Shown: in pieces, positions 22,981 to 34,403 of the stretch
How the letters are laid out: every line of letters begins with the position of its first letter
How positions within the stretch are numbered: position 1 is the first letter of the stretch
DNA from: Turritopsis dohrnii
Lineage: Eukaryota; Cnidaria; Hydrozoa; Anthoathecata; Oceaniidae
Assembly (NCBI GenBank): GCA_027922465.2
Contig: BQMF02000200.1
Span: 372,001-436,000, forward strand
Direction: 5' to 3'
DNA: 64,000 bases
The notes under the pieces: model-generated
What the model saw: the letters and a program-made list of their open reading frames with translations, nothing else
Told to the model about the DNA's origin: nothing
Database searches by the model: none
Made by a program: the position numbers and the translations under genes

Positions 22981-23842
22981 TACGATGGCCCTGAAGGCTC
23001 ATATGCACGCACAAAAAAATGTGCTACGCGTAGAATTTTTTGGCCTACGCATAGAATATTTTGGCCTACGCATAGATTTTTTTGTGTTACGCATAGCTTT
23101 TTTTGGGTTACGCATAAATCTTTTCTCTACGCAGATATTTTTGTGCTACACAGTTATTTTTTACATTGTTGCACAAATACTTTTTCATGTTTGTGTTTTT
23201 TGTTTGTTAACGCAAAAAATCAACAACTTATATCTGGCCCTTAATTTATGCTATTTAGTGTGTAATGTTACATGGTGCAAAAAGCTAAAAAGCGCGCTAA
23301 AAACATGGCAAGAATTGATGAGGAACGACGTACAAAGTTAAATTACTTGCCCGTTCGTCAATCTACATCATCTCCGATAACACTAGAGTCGTTAGTAACT
23401 TTGTATTTTGGCCAAGGTTATACAAACGTAGAAATCATCTCCTTTCTAGCTGTCCAACACAACCATTTAATCAGCTTGTCGATATAGGCTTTTAGCAACT
23501 CTTGGTCTTAGGAGGAGGTTTCAAAAAGATGAAGAAAATAGAGATAACTAACATAATCAAAAAATAAGTTTTTGAAGGTAGTGGTAGTTCACTTGGTAAG
23601 CATGTGATCCATCAGCATATGCACATGGATGAGAATGCACGAAATTGTCAACAATAATTGTCAACAATATACAGACCAGAATGGAAATGAGGTCGAAATA
23701 AATGCGGAGCACTTTACACAGAAAATAAATGCGCGTAACACAAAAATTTATGCGTAACACAAAAACTACTATGCGTAGCACAAAAAAGTATATGCGTAGC
23801 ACATTTTTTTGTGCTCACGAATGAACCTTCAGGGCCATCGTA
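22981..23842. mobile_element. 862 bp deleted DNA transposon with 6 bp target duplication
   Basis: Terminal inverted repeats start TACGATGGCCCTGAAGG at both ends. The direct repeat CTGATC sits exactly outside them (22975-22980 and 23843-23848). Both ends carry sub-terminal copies of a 20-22 bp unit around 'tgtgctacgcatagaatttt'. The TA-initial TIR, 6 bp duplication and sub-terminal arrays match the large element at 46109-53105, so I place both in one superfamily (I recall these traits for IS3EU-type transposons). Confidence 0.8.
23272..23487 (+). pseudogene. N-terminal remnant of an integrase-type transposase
   Basis: 71-residue frame inside the 862 bp element. The segment LESLVTLYFGQGYTNVEIIS followed by FLAVQHN resembles the helical region after the zinc ribbon in the integrase of the 46-53 kb element (LIRYYFYAGHRIDVIVKFLE, LLHG). 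The catalytic core is missing, so the element appears to be an internal-deletion derivative. The similarity is short and needs an alignment to confirm. Confidence 0.5.
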
Positions 23843-24283
23843 CTGATCAATTGTTATTATTATCAATTATTATTGAAGTGTTTATAGTCATGTTTGATAT
23901 TTCATAATTATAATACATGAAATTTGAGGATTGTACCAGGGCGCAAAGCGCCTGCAGTGCAATCCCGATTTTATGAATAAAATCGAAGCCAACGATCTAA
24001 TCCTGTTATCCGCCCTTCTCGCATAAAGTTCAAGTGTCATCTGGGAAACAACCAAGTGATGATATAGGCCCAGATCTTTTAAATATCTCACTCAAATGTC
24101 AATTCGATCCATTCAAATTGTTACATTTTGATGAGATACATCAAACATTAAAAACACATGAAATTTACCAGAAAACTATATATTTTTCTTGAAAACACAC
24201 CAATACATACATCTTAATAGCCTCTGCCTCTTCCACGACTAAACGTACCACGGCCTATAACGATGAACAGTCAAATATAAGTA

Positions 24284-24408
24284 AAGGGATTGCGGAGGGA
24301 GGGCAGGATTCGATCGTTGGCTTCGATTTTATTCATAAAATCTCCGCCCAATCTAATCCTGATGTCCGCCCTTCTCGCATAAAGCTAAAGGTCATCTTCT
24401 CAACGACC
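24284..24408. repeat. DIRS inverted terminal repeat / internal complementary region
   Basis: Contains 'ttcataaaatctccgccc' and 'gtccgcccttctcgcataaa', which recur inverted at 28880-28962 and, in part, directly at 23960-24035. In DIRS elements such circularly complementary ends support replication through a circular intermediate. Confidence 0.75.
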
Positions 24409-24427
24409 TTTCTTCAAAGCTTCCTGT

Positions 24428-25516
24428 TTAAAAAGCATCCTGAAAGCAACTTGAATTGTCATTAACTTCCTTACAATAATATTTTTGAAAAGTTGATTCT
24501 CGGGACCAATGCCCCCTCTTCAATATCTCTTGAGTAGGGACCCCTGCACAGTTCGCTTTAGATGAAGAAGCCGCTCTTACAGAATGACCCGAAAAAGTCT
24601 TTGTATCTATACCAGCTAATCTAAGTACGTTAACTAACCACCTGGAGACAGTACTCTTAGAAACTGGCTTATGAGGCTTAATAAAGCTAAGTAGTAACTG
24701 ATGTGTATTGTTTCTCCATTCCTGAGACCTTTGGATATACTCGTCTAAATGTCGACAGACACATAAATTTTTATTTGAAAAAGAATGATACTTAATTGGT
24801 GGCCTGATTTTCCCCTTTCTTGTAGTTTTAGTCACTGTTGAAAACTGAAAAGAATAAAAAGAATCATGTTTCACTAAATATCTTAGGTCTTAGCTACAAA
24901 TCTCATGAGCTCTAGAGGCTGATGTAATGGCTAAAAGCATTGTCAATTTTAATGTCAACATTTTATCAGAAAGAGACTGCATCTGTAAAGAATCTAAGTA
25001 TCTTACCACTATCTCTACATCCCAAATGAATGCATATTTTGGTTGAGGACAACGCAAATTATATACCCCAGTCATTAATGCAGAAACTCTTGGGTGTTTT
25101 CCTACAGAAAATCCTTCAATTGGATCATGGTACGCCGATATTGCAGATCTGTAACCCGCAATGGTATTGTATAACAGGCCCTGTTGAAATATATCTGACA
25201 AACATTTTAATATATGATTTAAAGAACATGAAAAGGGATCCATTTGTCCCGAAGCACATCAGCGACACCACTTACGCCAGGCCGATTCGTAATGTGATGT
25301 CGTACCACCTCTTCTTGCTGCCATGATAAGAGTGGTAGCTTGTTTTGATATTTCCTCCGCTTCCAACCTACTCCTGAAACTGTCCAGGTCACCAGTTGCA
25401 AGCTGCGATTTAACACCAGAGGGTGATACTTCATTTCCGGACTGAATAAGAGATGCTTCGACCAAGGAAGAAGAATTGGATCCTCTATGCACATTGAAAG
25501 AACCAAAGGGTGCCAA
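24428..25516 (-). pseudogene. DIRS tyrosine recombinase, broken
   Basis: Integrates the element by site-specific recombination in intact relatives. The N-terminal SAM-like part lies at 25516-25259 (EEISKQATTLIMAARRGGTT, SHYESAWRKWC). It continues in another frame at 25243-24890 (GYRSAISAYHD, LKLTMLLAITSASRAHEI, whose Arg is the first catalytic residue). A stop-containing gap follows, then 24874-24428, with the H-x-x-R box in FSGHSVRAASSSKA and the ending GHWSRESTFQKYYCKEV, which supplies the catalytic Tyr. All active-site landmarks are recognisable, but the three pieces are in different frames or separated by stops, so this copy is not functional. Confidence 0.85.
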
Positions 25517-25592
25517 GCTTGTGCTTGCCAGGCTGGTGTTACTAATATTAATGTTGCTTGATCCAACTGCACTTTTTTCAACACCCTCCCTA

Positions 25593-27368
25593 TCAGACAG
25601 TCCACTCTATTAGAAAAGCATCCCTTCCCTTGCTGAATGGATCTTCCTTCCATGACATGTAAGCTGGTACTTGATGGGACACTCGTGAAACAAAGAAATC
25701 CATGTCCGGCGCCCACCTTATTTTGCATATTTGCCTGAAGACATTTGGTTTGAGCTTCCATTCGCTGGAATCCCTCACCGCACGAGACTCCCTGTCTGCT
25801 GCTATATTCAATTTCCCTGGAAGATATTTTGCAGTAATCATGATCTGATTGCATAACAAATATTCCCAAATTTCCTTGCTCAGGGAAGACAGAACCTCGT
25901 TCCGAGTTCCGCCCATTTTTACTAAGCCATTTTTAAAAAGCCACTATATTGTCCATCTGAATATGTACATACTTCAGATGTGGAAACCTCTGAGTATAGG
26001 TCATGATTGCAAATTTTGCTGCTTCAACTCCAAAATGTTTATGTGGTTTCGTCTTTCCTGGTGAGACCAACAACCCCCCGTGGACATCCCCAGACATACT
26101 GCTCCCCATTCCTGAGTCGAAGCATCGGATGATATTACCAATTGAGGTGGGTGCTGCAAAAGACCTTTTCCGTTGCACAACTCGAGGTTCAGAATCCACC
26201 AATTTAACTCCTCTGATACCTCTGGTGATATCTTCACCAGAGCTTCGAACACTTTTGGTTGATGAGACAACTCTAAAATCTGTTGTTTTTGCATGGCTCG
26301 ATACTGCAAAGGGGCTGGTAGAACAGCTGAGGCTGTGGATACAAGACGATCTACCAATTGTGACATTTCTCTGATGGTTACATATTCCTTTGAGAGCATC
26401 TTCTGACACTGGGATACGATCTTTTCCATTTCCCCCCCTGGAAGGCTGAGAGTCATATTCACAGAATCTATTTTCATCCCAAGAAATTCCAACTTTTGTG
26501 TTGGTAAGAACACAGACTTCTTGGCATTTATAATGAACCCTAGGTGTTGCAGTAAAAACACTAGAGTATTCCTAGCCATCAACAGTTGCTCTCTGCTTGA
26601 AGCCATCAATAAAATGTCGTCTAGGAAAATTATCAGTCTTATATTCAGTCTTCGAAGAACCGCAATGGGGATCTTTAACAACTTTGTGAAAATTTTTGGT
26701 GCCGGCCCAAGACCAAAACAAAGGCAAAGAAACTGATATAGCTGTTTTCTCCACTGAAACCGAACATATTTGCTGGAGGTTTTGCTCAGAGGTACTGAAA
26801 AATAGGCATCCTTCAAATCTATTTTGCACATCAGATCCCCTGGTTTCAAAATTCCTTTCAAGAGGGTTAAACTTTCCATCTTGAAATGTTCGTACGGAAT
26901 ATATTTGTTCAACGGTTTCAGATTTATCACTGGCCGAAATAACCCTGCCACCTTATTGGGTATCAAGAATATTGAACTTAGGAATTGACCCTGAAAAGCT
27001 ACCACTACTTGAATAGCACCTTTCTCTAACATTTCCAAGATTTCTTGGTCCACAAGTTTCATATCCTCCTGTTTGGACACTAGCTGTGGAGGTAACTGCT
27101 TTTGAACTGGGGTTGCAAGGAAAGGAATATGGTACCCTTTCACAGCCTGAATTACCCATGGATCCTGAGTTAGAACCTCCCAGTTTTTTACAAATTCCTT
27201 TAATCTTCCAGCAGCTGAGACATTCACATTCGATATCGATACTGGAAAAAGATTCCTTACTGCTGGGTGGACATGTGGAAATTCCTGTACAGACAACATT
27301 TCTACAGGACCTTGAAGTAAAAGACAAGTATTTCTTACCCCTTTGATTGACCAGTCTGGCAAATCCAC
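25593..27368 (-). pseudogene. DIRS reverse transcriptase / RNase H, broken
   Basis: The main frame 27368-26001 holds the RT: GLFRPVINLKPLNKYIPYEH, then CKIDLKDAYFSVPLS (first catalytic Asp), FLCLCFGLGPAPKIFTKLLK and the catalytic IIFLDDILLMAS. Next comes the RNase H start, LVISSDASTQEWGAVC and HINILELK. RNase H then continues in a second frame (VEAAKFAIMTYTQRF, VHIQMDNIVAF, to 25933) and a third (25916-25593: YLPGKLNIAADRESR). At least two frameshifts and one stop inactivate it. Antisense open frames over this stretch are shadows. Confidence 0.88.
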
Positions 27369-28091
27369 TGGAACCTCTGGAACCCTGCCCCTTACTACCT
27401 CTATAGGATGAGGAAAGTAAGGGGCCTTGACGAAAGGGCTGCTTTTTGAGATGTGTTGACCCAGAACTACTTTCGCCCATCTTTTTCAAACCAGTAAATA
27501 AATTTTTGGTCTTTAGTTTTGCAGTAGAGTCCTTTTGTAACTCCTCCTTAAACTTTTCACCAAATAACAAGTCATTGTCCATAGCATCCCAATCTTTTGC
27601 TTTTTCCTTCAACATCTCCTTCACCTTTGTGGAGCTATCAAACAGAGTGCTCAATATATTTAAGCGTCTATGATAATTTAATGTATTCATTGCTTGTGCT
27701 ACTTAAAGCACGAGTTTTTCAAAAACATCACTGACATCTCCTCTAAGGGATCTTCATCAGCATTCGAATACGGGGAGCGTTATTCCTCCAGACGAGTCCA
27801 TAATTGAGTTAAGGGGCCAAAAATGCTTCTCACTTTTTCTGCGACACTCTTAAAAACTTTGTCCTGGTGGACAGTGACTGATTTGCTACTTTCATTGAGC
27901 ACTTCTTTAATATAACCATCCAACTCCTGTATGGGTTTGATATTTTTAGGAACTGGAAGATCAGCAAGCACTTTTTCCCTCACATCTTTATCTGGGAAGT
28001 GAGTAGTTAAATATTTATGAACGTATTGCAACAGTTCATCTGGTAACTCCCATTCAGACTCATCAATATCTGAAAGCTCAAAGCGTCGCAT
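26953..28091 (-). pseudogene. DIRS Gag-like protein, broken
   Basis: Frame 28091-27780 starts MRRFELSDIDESEWELPDEL and continues with LPVPKNIKPIQELDGYIKEV. After a stop, 27690-26953 continues with MNTLNYHRRLNILSTLFD, LLFGEKFKEELQKD and a Ser/Gly/Lys-rich tail (SYRGSKGQGSRGSSGF). This is the position and composition of the first ORF of DIRS elements, a presumed nucleocapsid. The tail overlaps the RT frame, as is usual for the group. There are stops between 27780 and 27690. Confidence 0.7.
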
Positions 28092-28329
28092 TTTTTTTGT
28101 CGTTTAACTCCTCATTCTCTTCAATCATTCTGTTCCTCCCCTCTGGTGTATTACCAGGGCTCGGTTGTTCATGTGCTTCCTACTCTTCATGGAGTTTAGG
28201 TTGCTCATCAATAAGTGCTGTTGATTTGGTAGCACTACAAATAAGACGAGTAAACATGTCTTAGTAATTCAAAATAATATGCTTTGAAAAGCAAATATTC
28301 ATAAAGAATAACAAGGTAACCTTTAGTTA

Positions 28330-28756
28330 AGCGCTGGTCAAACGAATGCAACATTTCATGCAACATTTGATGAAAAATGTTGTAATCGTTTGAGGGGGTG
28401 GTTATTATTTTCTTGCAACATTGTCTAAAACATTTCATTTTCGGGAACAAGTCTTTTCAAAAGATATCCTCATGTTAACCATTCGATTTGACGTTCCATT
28501 TATCGTTCGACATTCAAAATGTTTTAAGAAATGATGTTTTGATAATGTCAAATGAATGCAACATCATAAAAAAGGCTGCAACACTATTGCAACACGTTAC
28601 AACAAAATGAACATGTTCATTTTGTTGTGTAGTTATGCAACACTGTTGCATGGCCGTGCAACATCACACAACATTGGTGTCAAATGAATGCAACAATTGA
28701 CGCAACAATGTTGCATCGAATGTTGCATAAAATGTTGTGTTCGTTTGACCAGCGCT
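28330..28756. mobile_element. PIF/Harbinger-type MITE with TTA duplication
   Basis: Terminal inverted repeats AGCGCTGGTCAAACGAA at both ends, flanked by TTA at 28327-28329 and 28757-28759. The interior is full of short 'tgcaacatt' words in both orientations. 427 bp, non-coding. It is inserted in the 5' region of the DIRS element and is therefore younger than it. Confidence 0.85.
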
Positions 28757-29879
28757 TTATTCTTAGGTGGCGAAACTGTCTTACATTACGTAGAATATCA
28801 TGAGATATAACTAGATTTAATAACCCTATAATTACTATTTACTTACTTGGCGTCCATCTTGAATGCGAGAATTGACGAAAAGGAGGTCGTTGAGAAGATG
28901 ACCTTTAGCTTCATGCCAGAAGGGCGGACACCAGGATTAGATCGGGCGGAGATTTTATGAAATGAATGAAAATTTAATTCAGTCCTTGTTAATGCTGATG
29001 ACCAACCTTAATCCCAGTTTTTCTTTCTTATGTTTACAATTCCAAATATTTGACCTTCTGGATATATTATTTTTACTGTTTCTCTTCCGTCAGTTGCATT
29101 GTCAATGTACAAAAACTACATGGGAGAAAAAGATAGTGTTTGGGTCTGTTACAGCTCATATTTATGTGCAAAAGGTTATAGACTACTGGGGTGGCACCAA
29201 ATAGCTGGATGCCCCCACACGGCTGTTTCGGAAGCGAAACTCAGTTTACGCATGCGCCAAGTCCGACGGCTTTTTTTAAAGATGGTAGAAACACGCGTGG
29301 TTTTATACATTCCTAGGTACTAAGTTTGTATTTCCAATTTTGGAAAATCTCTCATTTCACTGGTTGCAAAATATATCAGAACGATTCACCACATGTTCAC
29401 ATTTCTTCGCTTACAGGAATCTAAGGTTCAGGGAGCGAGCGTAAGGCTTTGGCATGGCTATGACTTTAATCGTTTGTTTCTGACTTGAAATTTATGTCAA
29501 GGTAAACGAGGGTCAATTTTTCAACTTTCAAAGTTTTCTCATGGATTTGACTGATGTTGTATGGTAGTTAGATGGCTAATAAAAGATATTTCCAAAAGGT
29601 ATAGTGCAAACATTTTTTTTAAACTTTTTACAATATCTCAAACTTTCCTGATTTTCATATATACAATTCTATGAAATTCCGTGACAAACTAAAGTTTTGT
29701 TGTTGCTAAAAGTCAAAACTGAATAAATAATACCTCTAATATTTACTTCTGATTTAAGTGATTAGCTATAATATCAAAAAACTTCCTCACTTAGTGTTAT
29801 TCGCTGATTTTTATACGATTACTCACTCTGACGTTCTACTCTAACAAAATTTTCGTCCCCCTAAGGAAACTATTCTAAA

Positions 29880-32800
29880 CTATTCTTCTCGTTTCCTTTT
29901 CTTCACTTTTGGTTTGATTACTTGTGCATCAGGACATGAAGCTAGCAAATGCTGTTTCATTGTATATTCTAGACGTTTTACTGGATCTTTCACTCCTACG
30001 TACCTAAGGTTAAATATGCATTTGAAACTTTGATAAAATTCATAGTGTTCCGTGTATATAAGTAATGAGTTGAAATATTCACCTGGCTTTCATCTGCTTA
30101 AATTGATGGTGAAGACTTTCCCCACCTTGCTCACCGTAAACTCCACAAGCTGATTTCCATTGTCTAACAAATGGCACGACGTGGTCTTCTAAAATATGTA
30201 ACTTTGGACTGATATTGATTTTAGGCCAGTTCAGTCGCAAAAAGTTTAAAAATGAATTGATCGCAATTTCTAAAAAGGAAAATAAAAAATATATTACAAC
30301 AGTGGTAATATTTTGTGAATTTTCTTAAAAAATTATTCTTACCAAGGGAGTCAATTTCACTTGCACTTAACTCCCTGGAGCTATTGAAAATGTTGTCACA
30401 AACAGAATACTTCTCGATTAACTTTGTAAATTTATTGCACATTGCCTGTGCTTTTTCAAGAATGTGTTCATCGTCTGTATGATTCTGAACAGCTTCGATG
30501 ATCCCACTACATATATGTATGGTATTTTCTTTCTAAAATAAAAAATTTCTTATAAACTTTTAGTTGACCTCAAGCTTCTCTATGAAATGAGTCCTATCAT
30601 TAACAATTTATCATATCTTACTTTTAGCAACTTATGGACATGATTCCCAATGAAGCTTTTGCCATGGTATGCTTGTCTTTCGATATTTATTTTCTGCAAA
30701 CTGGCATCAAGAGACAAAGCACACGGACCAGAACCAGTTGGTAAATTCTTGATAAGGTCATTGATTGAATTTTCGATTTTGTTCTTTTCAGATTCAAGCT
30801 CATTCACTCTGGGAATATAATATGTGGAAACAACATCTTGACTTCCACCAGCTATCAGGTGATATCCCAGTTCCTCTCTTATCAAATCGATCTCATCTAC
30901 TATTGCCTCCTTTGCTTCCTCCAGATCTGCTCTTTTTTCAATGTAAAGTTGATATTCTATGTCTTTTGTTCCCTGCACATTTGTTGATTTTAGTGTGGCC
31001 ATTTCAATGTCAAGCAAATGACATTCCATTTCCAACATGTTGAAAATTTTTCCATAAATCCCCAACGAAAGATGCAATCCCGGAATGGCAACCTTTAAAG
31101 AATAATGTGAGTCTCATCTTAATTTTTTTTTCATTTAAAATGCTTCTTAATTATATATTAAACAAAACTTTACCTGATTAAGTGGTATATTAAAGAATTG
31201 CTCTTCAATTACATTAAAATGATTTTTAGCATTCTTAACGTTTTTTCCTGCATAAACATAGGCCTCATGGTGATTTTTCAAGTTTTCGAGGGTCCGAGGC
31301 TCAAAACTTCCTCTTGCAAAAGCCGGAGACTGCATGTCCTCCTGTGTCGCTAAACACCACAAGCATGGATGACGACCTGAAATTGTTATAATGCAGTAGA
31401 GGGATATTTATAGATATGTTATTTAGTACAGATTTGGGATATTTATGCTTTTTATTGTAGATTGGACACTTACCATTCGCACCAGACAATCCGTACATAG
31501 CACAAAGAAACGCATAATCGCCATACATGAACACACGGAAGTTTTGGTTCTGAAACTTTGCTTTCTGTAACATTGCAACTTGTGTTTTAAACCGTTTTAA
31601 GCATATTCGCAGGTTGCTGGTGGTGTCTTTGGCTTCAAATATCGAAAATATGACAGTATTATCTGGCCTGTTGGGATTTCTCACATTTACGATTTGATAA
31701 CCCATCTTGAAGCTGTTATCTCCATGGTCTCCACCTATTTTGATGTGGATTTCACTTATATTAATGAAACTGTGCTGCACTAGAAGATGACGTTTTTCTA
31801 ACAGCGACACACGTTTGAGGCAATGACCAACCAAGTTGTAAAGATAGGCCCATGGAATAAGGATGACTTCCAATTTTGTGCCATTAGTTTTAGTTAATGG
31901 CGCTAATTCAGCATTCAAACCAGCCCCTACCCATTCTGTTGCAATTTTTCTAGTCTCCTTTTCAGATGATATTTTGACGTTGAAAGTATTCAACCAACGA
32001 GAAATTTGTCGAAACTGATTCCAGGGAATATTGAGGGACGACTTCATTGCAGCGACATGCTGTGGAGGGATGGTAGCTTGTACTTTCAGTTTTTTCACAA
32101 TATTTTCACGTTCATTTTTGTCTAGACTTTGAATAATTGCAGTAGTTTGGGTTGAAATTGCACCATTACTGGGGCCAGCTATCATAGACATCACTTCTTT
32201 AGCTGTTTTTGTCCTACATTCCACGCTTCTTCTGCTCGATACATCTGAATGCTTCGTAGGGATGCGAATCTGTGTCATCGTCAGTGGCTATAAGAATTAC
32301 ATAAGTGTTTAAATCTGTGCAGATTAAATATAATAGTAAATATTGTGTTCATGGACTGCCTTCCCAGCGGGCATATTTTTTGAAAATCAAAGTGGTGGAG
32401 TCTATCTTGCACAAGTTTATACAGTATTTCAAAGCAAATGCACTTCTCTGCAGTGACTTTTTGCCCACTGGGATAGTTTACAGACATGAAAATCAATTAT
32501 TTTTTTATGGTATTGTTGTACGTCATTTTCTTATTTGTATAGATGTGTTTTTTTATTTTAAAAAAACATGCATATACACACTCACATTCACAACAAAACT
32601 GATTTGTTTCAGATTTTTTGGTCTAAGTATGGTAAAGTATTTTACCTTAGAGCCTTTTGTAGGAAGCTGTATGCTATTGTTAGGTAACTGCGACTTCTCC
32701 ATTTGAATTTCAACAACATGAGTAATACACTCCATCACCTCTTGAGGAACTTCTTGATGGGGATTAATGTTAAGAATGTCACTAGTGGTCAGGACTGGTT

Positions 32801-33539
32801 TTCTGCAAATGTGACCTTTGAAACCATTTATTGAAAAATTAATTTTGCAAGTGGAACACACTATATTCTGCATCAATAGGGTGTTAATAAGAACTTGTCC
32901 TGATTGTATCGAGTTGATATTGGGTGAAATATAATTGTGGCAAGAAGGGCAATTGCTATCTGTTTTTAAATGTGATGTTAGGCAAACTCCACAGAAAGTA
33001 TGGTTGCAGTTAACAATATACAAAGGCCTTTTGATCAAGTCTTGGCAAATTTCGCAGATGTAAGGTCTGATATGATTGTTGATTGAGATTGAAAAATCTG
33101 TCAGGTTTAAATCAATAAGTTGCTGTGGCGACATGACATGTAGTTCGTTGATTAACGATGTTGACCAGTTGTGTTCTACTTTCAAGGGTTTGATAGGGCG
33201 ACCTTTTTTTCGACTTTTGCTGGGTCTTCCACCTTTTCCTTTGCTCTTAAATAAGTCGCACGTGCCACAGTTGTCTGTGATGTGCTCTTTCCATTCTACA
33301 GGAATTAACTGGTGAATGGAGCCACGTTTCAATAAGTTATTCATTTTTGCTAGACAGTTGTTGCAAAAATATTTGGGGTGAATGTTAACTGTATCTCTTG
33401 CGAAATCTGTATTGAAAGCTGAGCAAAGGTTGTTAATGTGCTCTGATGTAGCATACTTTACTCTGTAGGAAAGCATATTTCCACAAACACGACAAAGTTT
33501 TTCTAAAGCAATTTCGTGAAGTGTGGTGTTGTCCGCCAT
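29880..33539 (-). CDS. Intact 960-residue transposase with RAG1-like zinc/RING N-terminus
   Basis: Seven exons join without a stop and with matching phases: 33539-32646, 32287-31474, 31376-31174, 31092-30622, 30532-30343, 30269-30083, 30003-29880. Residues 1-100 carry Cys/His pairs in the order known from RAG1: LCRVCGN (C16, C19), then VNIHPKYFCNNC (H54, C59, C62), then WKEHITDNCGTC (H86, C91, C94), followed by a basic stretch. Residues 162-200 are a C3HC4 RING: C162, C165, C178, H180, C183, C186, C197, C200. A further zinc finger follows at CSTCKINFSINGFKGHIC (228-245). The core supplies a plausible DDE set: Asp in IKIGGDHGDNSFKMG (485 or 488), Asp in VFMYGDYAFLC (555), a Cys pair in HPCLWC, and Glu in YGEQGGESLHHQF (E908). 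The protein ends with a basic tail, KPKVKKRKREE. Together this fits the 'N-RAG-TP' elements described in molluscs and other invertebrates, whose N-terminus is RAG1-like while the catalytic part differs from the RAG1 core. Catalytic residues are inferred from motif position only. Confidence 0.88.
32358..32475. mobile_element. Tiny MITE-like inverted repeat in transposase intron 1
   Basis: Bounded by 'cccagcgggcatatt' on the left and 'tttttgcccactggg' on the right, which are imperfect inverted repeats. About 118 bp, within intron 1 of the RAG1-like transposase gene. Confidence 0.45.
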
Positions 33540-34067
33540 GACAGGTGAAAATAGCTGTACTTTGAAGCTTCGTAACTTTTTTTAAAAAAATGTTTGCAAT
33601 GTGTAATAAAATTTAAAGGAAAGATAATTATTATGTTGTAATCTGTATTGTTATTCCTCTTGTGGCAAAACTCCAGATGTCTGCAAAAAACTACAAAGAA
33701 GTGGAATAGTTATTCACCCAGATTTTCAGGAGCTTTTCTAAATTGTAAAATTCGCGGGCTTGTCATTAAAATTTGACTACTATGATATTTTTTATGGAAA
33801 GTGTACACAATAAACTCCATCGTGGGTGGTTTATTTTGTCTCTCATATTAAGTTATGGGTAAGTTTTTGGCCCTTAAAATCCCCACAGATGGTGGAGCAG
33901 AAATGCCAAAGGAGACAATCTCATATTTTGAAGCGGAAAATTGCGCATGCTCAGTCTGAGTTTCGCGAAACTAAGTGTTCGAAACAGCCGTGCCCACAGC
34001 ACGCCCCTGAAAATAAATGTCAAGTTGACATTTGCACCAGTTAAAAAAAATCCTAACTCTGCCCCTG

Positions 34068-34270
34068 TTCAGGACCAGTTAAAACGTCTTTAAGACGTCC
34101 TCAACTAGTTTCCAGTTGTAACAACGAAAGGACGTCTTTCAGATACGAAAGTAAGACGTCTCAAAGACGTTTTGGAAAGACGTCTTTTTCTCGTCCTTAA
34201 AAGACGTCTTTCGGTGTTACACCTGGAGACTGGTTGAGGACGTCTTAGAGACGTCTTAACTGGTCCTGAA
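34068..34270. mobile_element. Foldback MITE with AAGACGTCTT palindromes
   Basis: Almost the whole element is an inverted repeat: the left arm starts tcaggaccagttaaaacgtc, the right arm (reverse complement) tcaggaccagttaagacgtc. Within the arms the palindrome core 'gacgtc' appears about a dozen times in about 200 bp. It should extrude as a hairpin. A related fragment lies near 21440-21520. Confidence 0.7.
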
Positions 34271-34403
34271 AAGACGTCTTCAAGATGTCTTGTGTTGACT
34301 GGGTCTGGTATCAAGTAAACTACGCAAGTATACAATCTATTCCAGCTTATGTCTCAATATTTTATAAGCTTATTTTTTACAGTAAGCAAATTATTCCGAT
34401 TGT

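Larger units (their letters stand above)
23905..28965 (-). mobile_element. Decayed DIRS-type tyrosine-recombinase retrotransposon
   Basis: On the - strand the order is Gag-like, reverse transcriptase/RNase H, tyrosine recombinase. The ends are inverted repeats: about 28880-28962 (containing 'ggtcgttgagaagatgacct') corresponds in reverse to about 24318-24408. A further partly overlapping copy of this terminal sequence at about 23920-24060 suits the internal complementary region of DIRS elements. There are no LTRs in direct orientation. Frameshifts and stops break every gene. A MITE is inserted at 28330-28756, between the 5' terminus and gag. Confidence 0.85.
29218..33992. mobile_element. DNA transposon with RAG1-N-terminus-like transposase (N-RAG-TP / Chapaev-like)
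   Basis: The left end CACGGCTGTTTCGGAAGCGA matches the reverse complement of the right end over CACGGCTGTTTCG; both continue into 'gcgaaactcag' and 'gcatgcgc' after a small indel. The 4 bp direct repeat CCCA abuts both ends (29214-29217 and 33993-33996). CAC termini and a 4 bp duplication fit the Chapaev group of the CMC superfamily as I remember it. One gene, on the - strand, fills the element and appears intact. The poly-A-rich flanks and introns are ordinary. Confidence 0.8.

Noticed and set aside
26003..27346. Several + strand frames over the DIRS RT region
   Set aside because: Antisense shadows; the - strand holds all RT and RNase H motifs.
29218..33992. A true RAG1/RAG2 (ProtoRAG) locus
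   Set aside because: The catalytic part lacks the Transib/RAG1 core signatures that I know, there is no RAG2-like kelch gene, and the candidate duplication is 4 bp rather than 5 bp.
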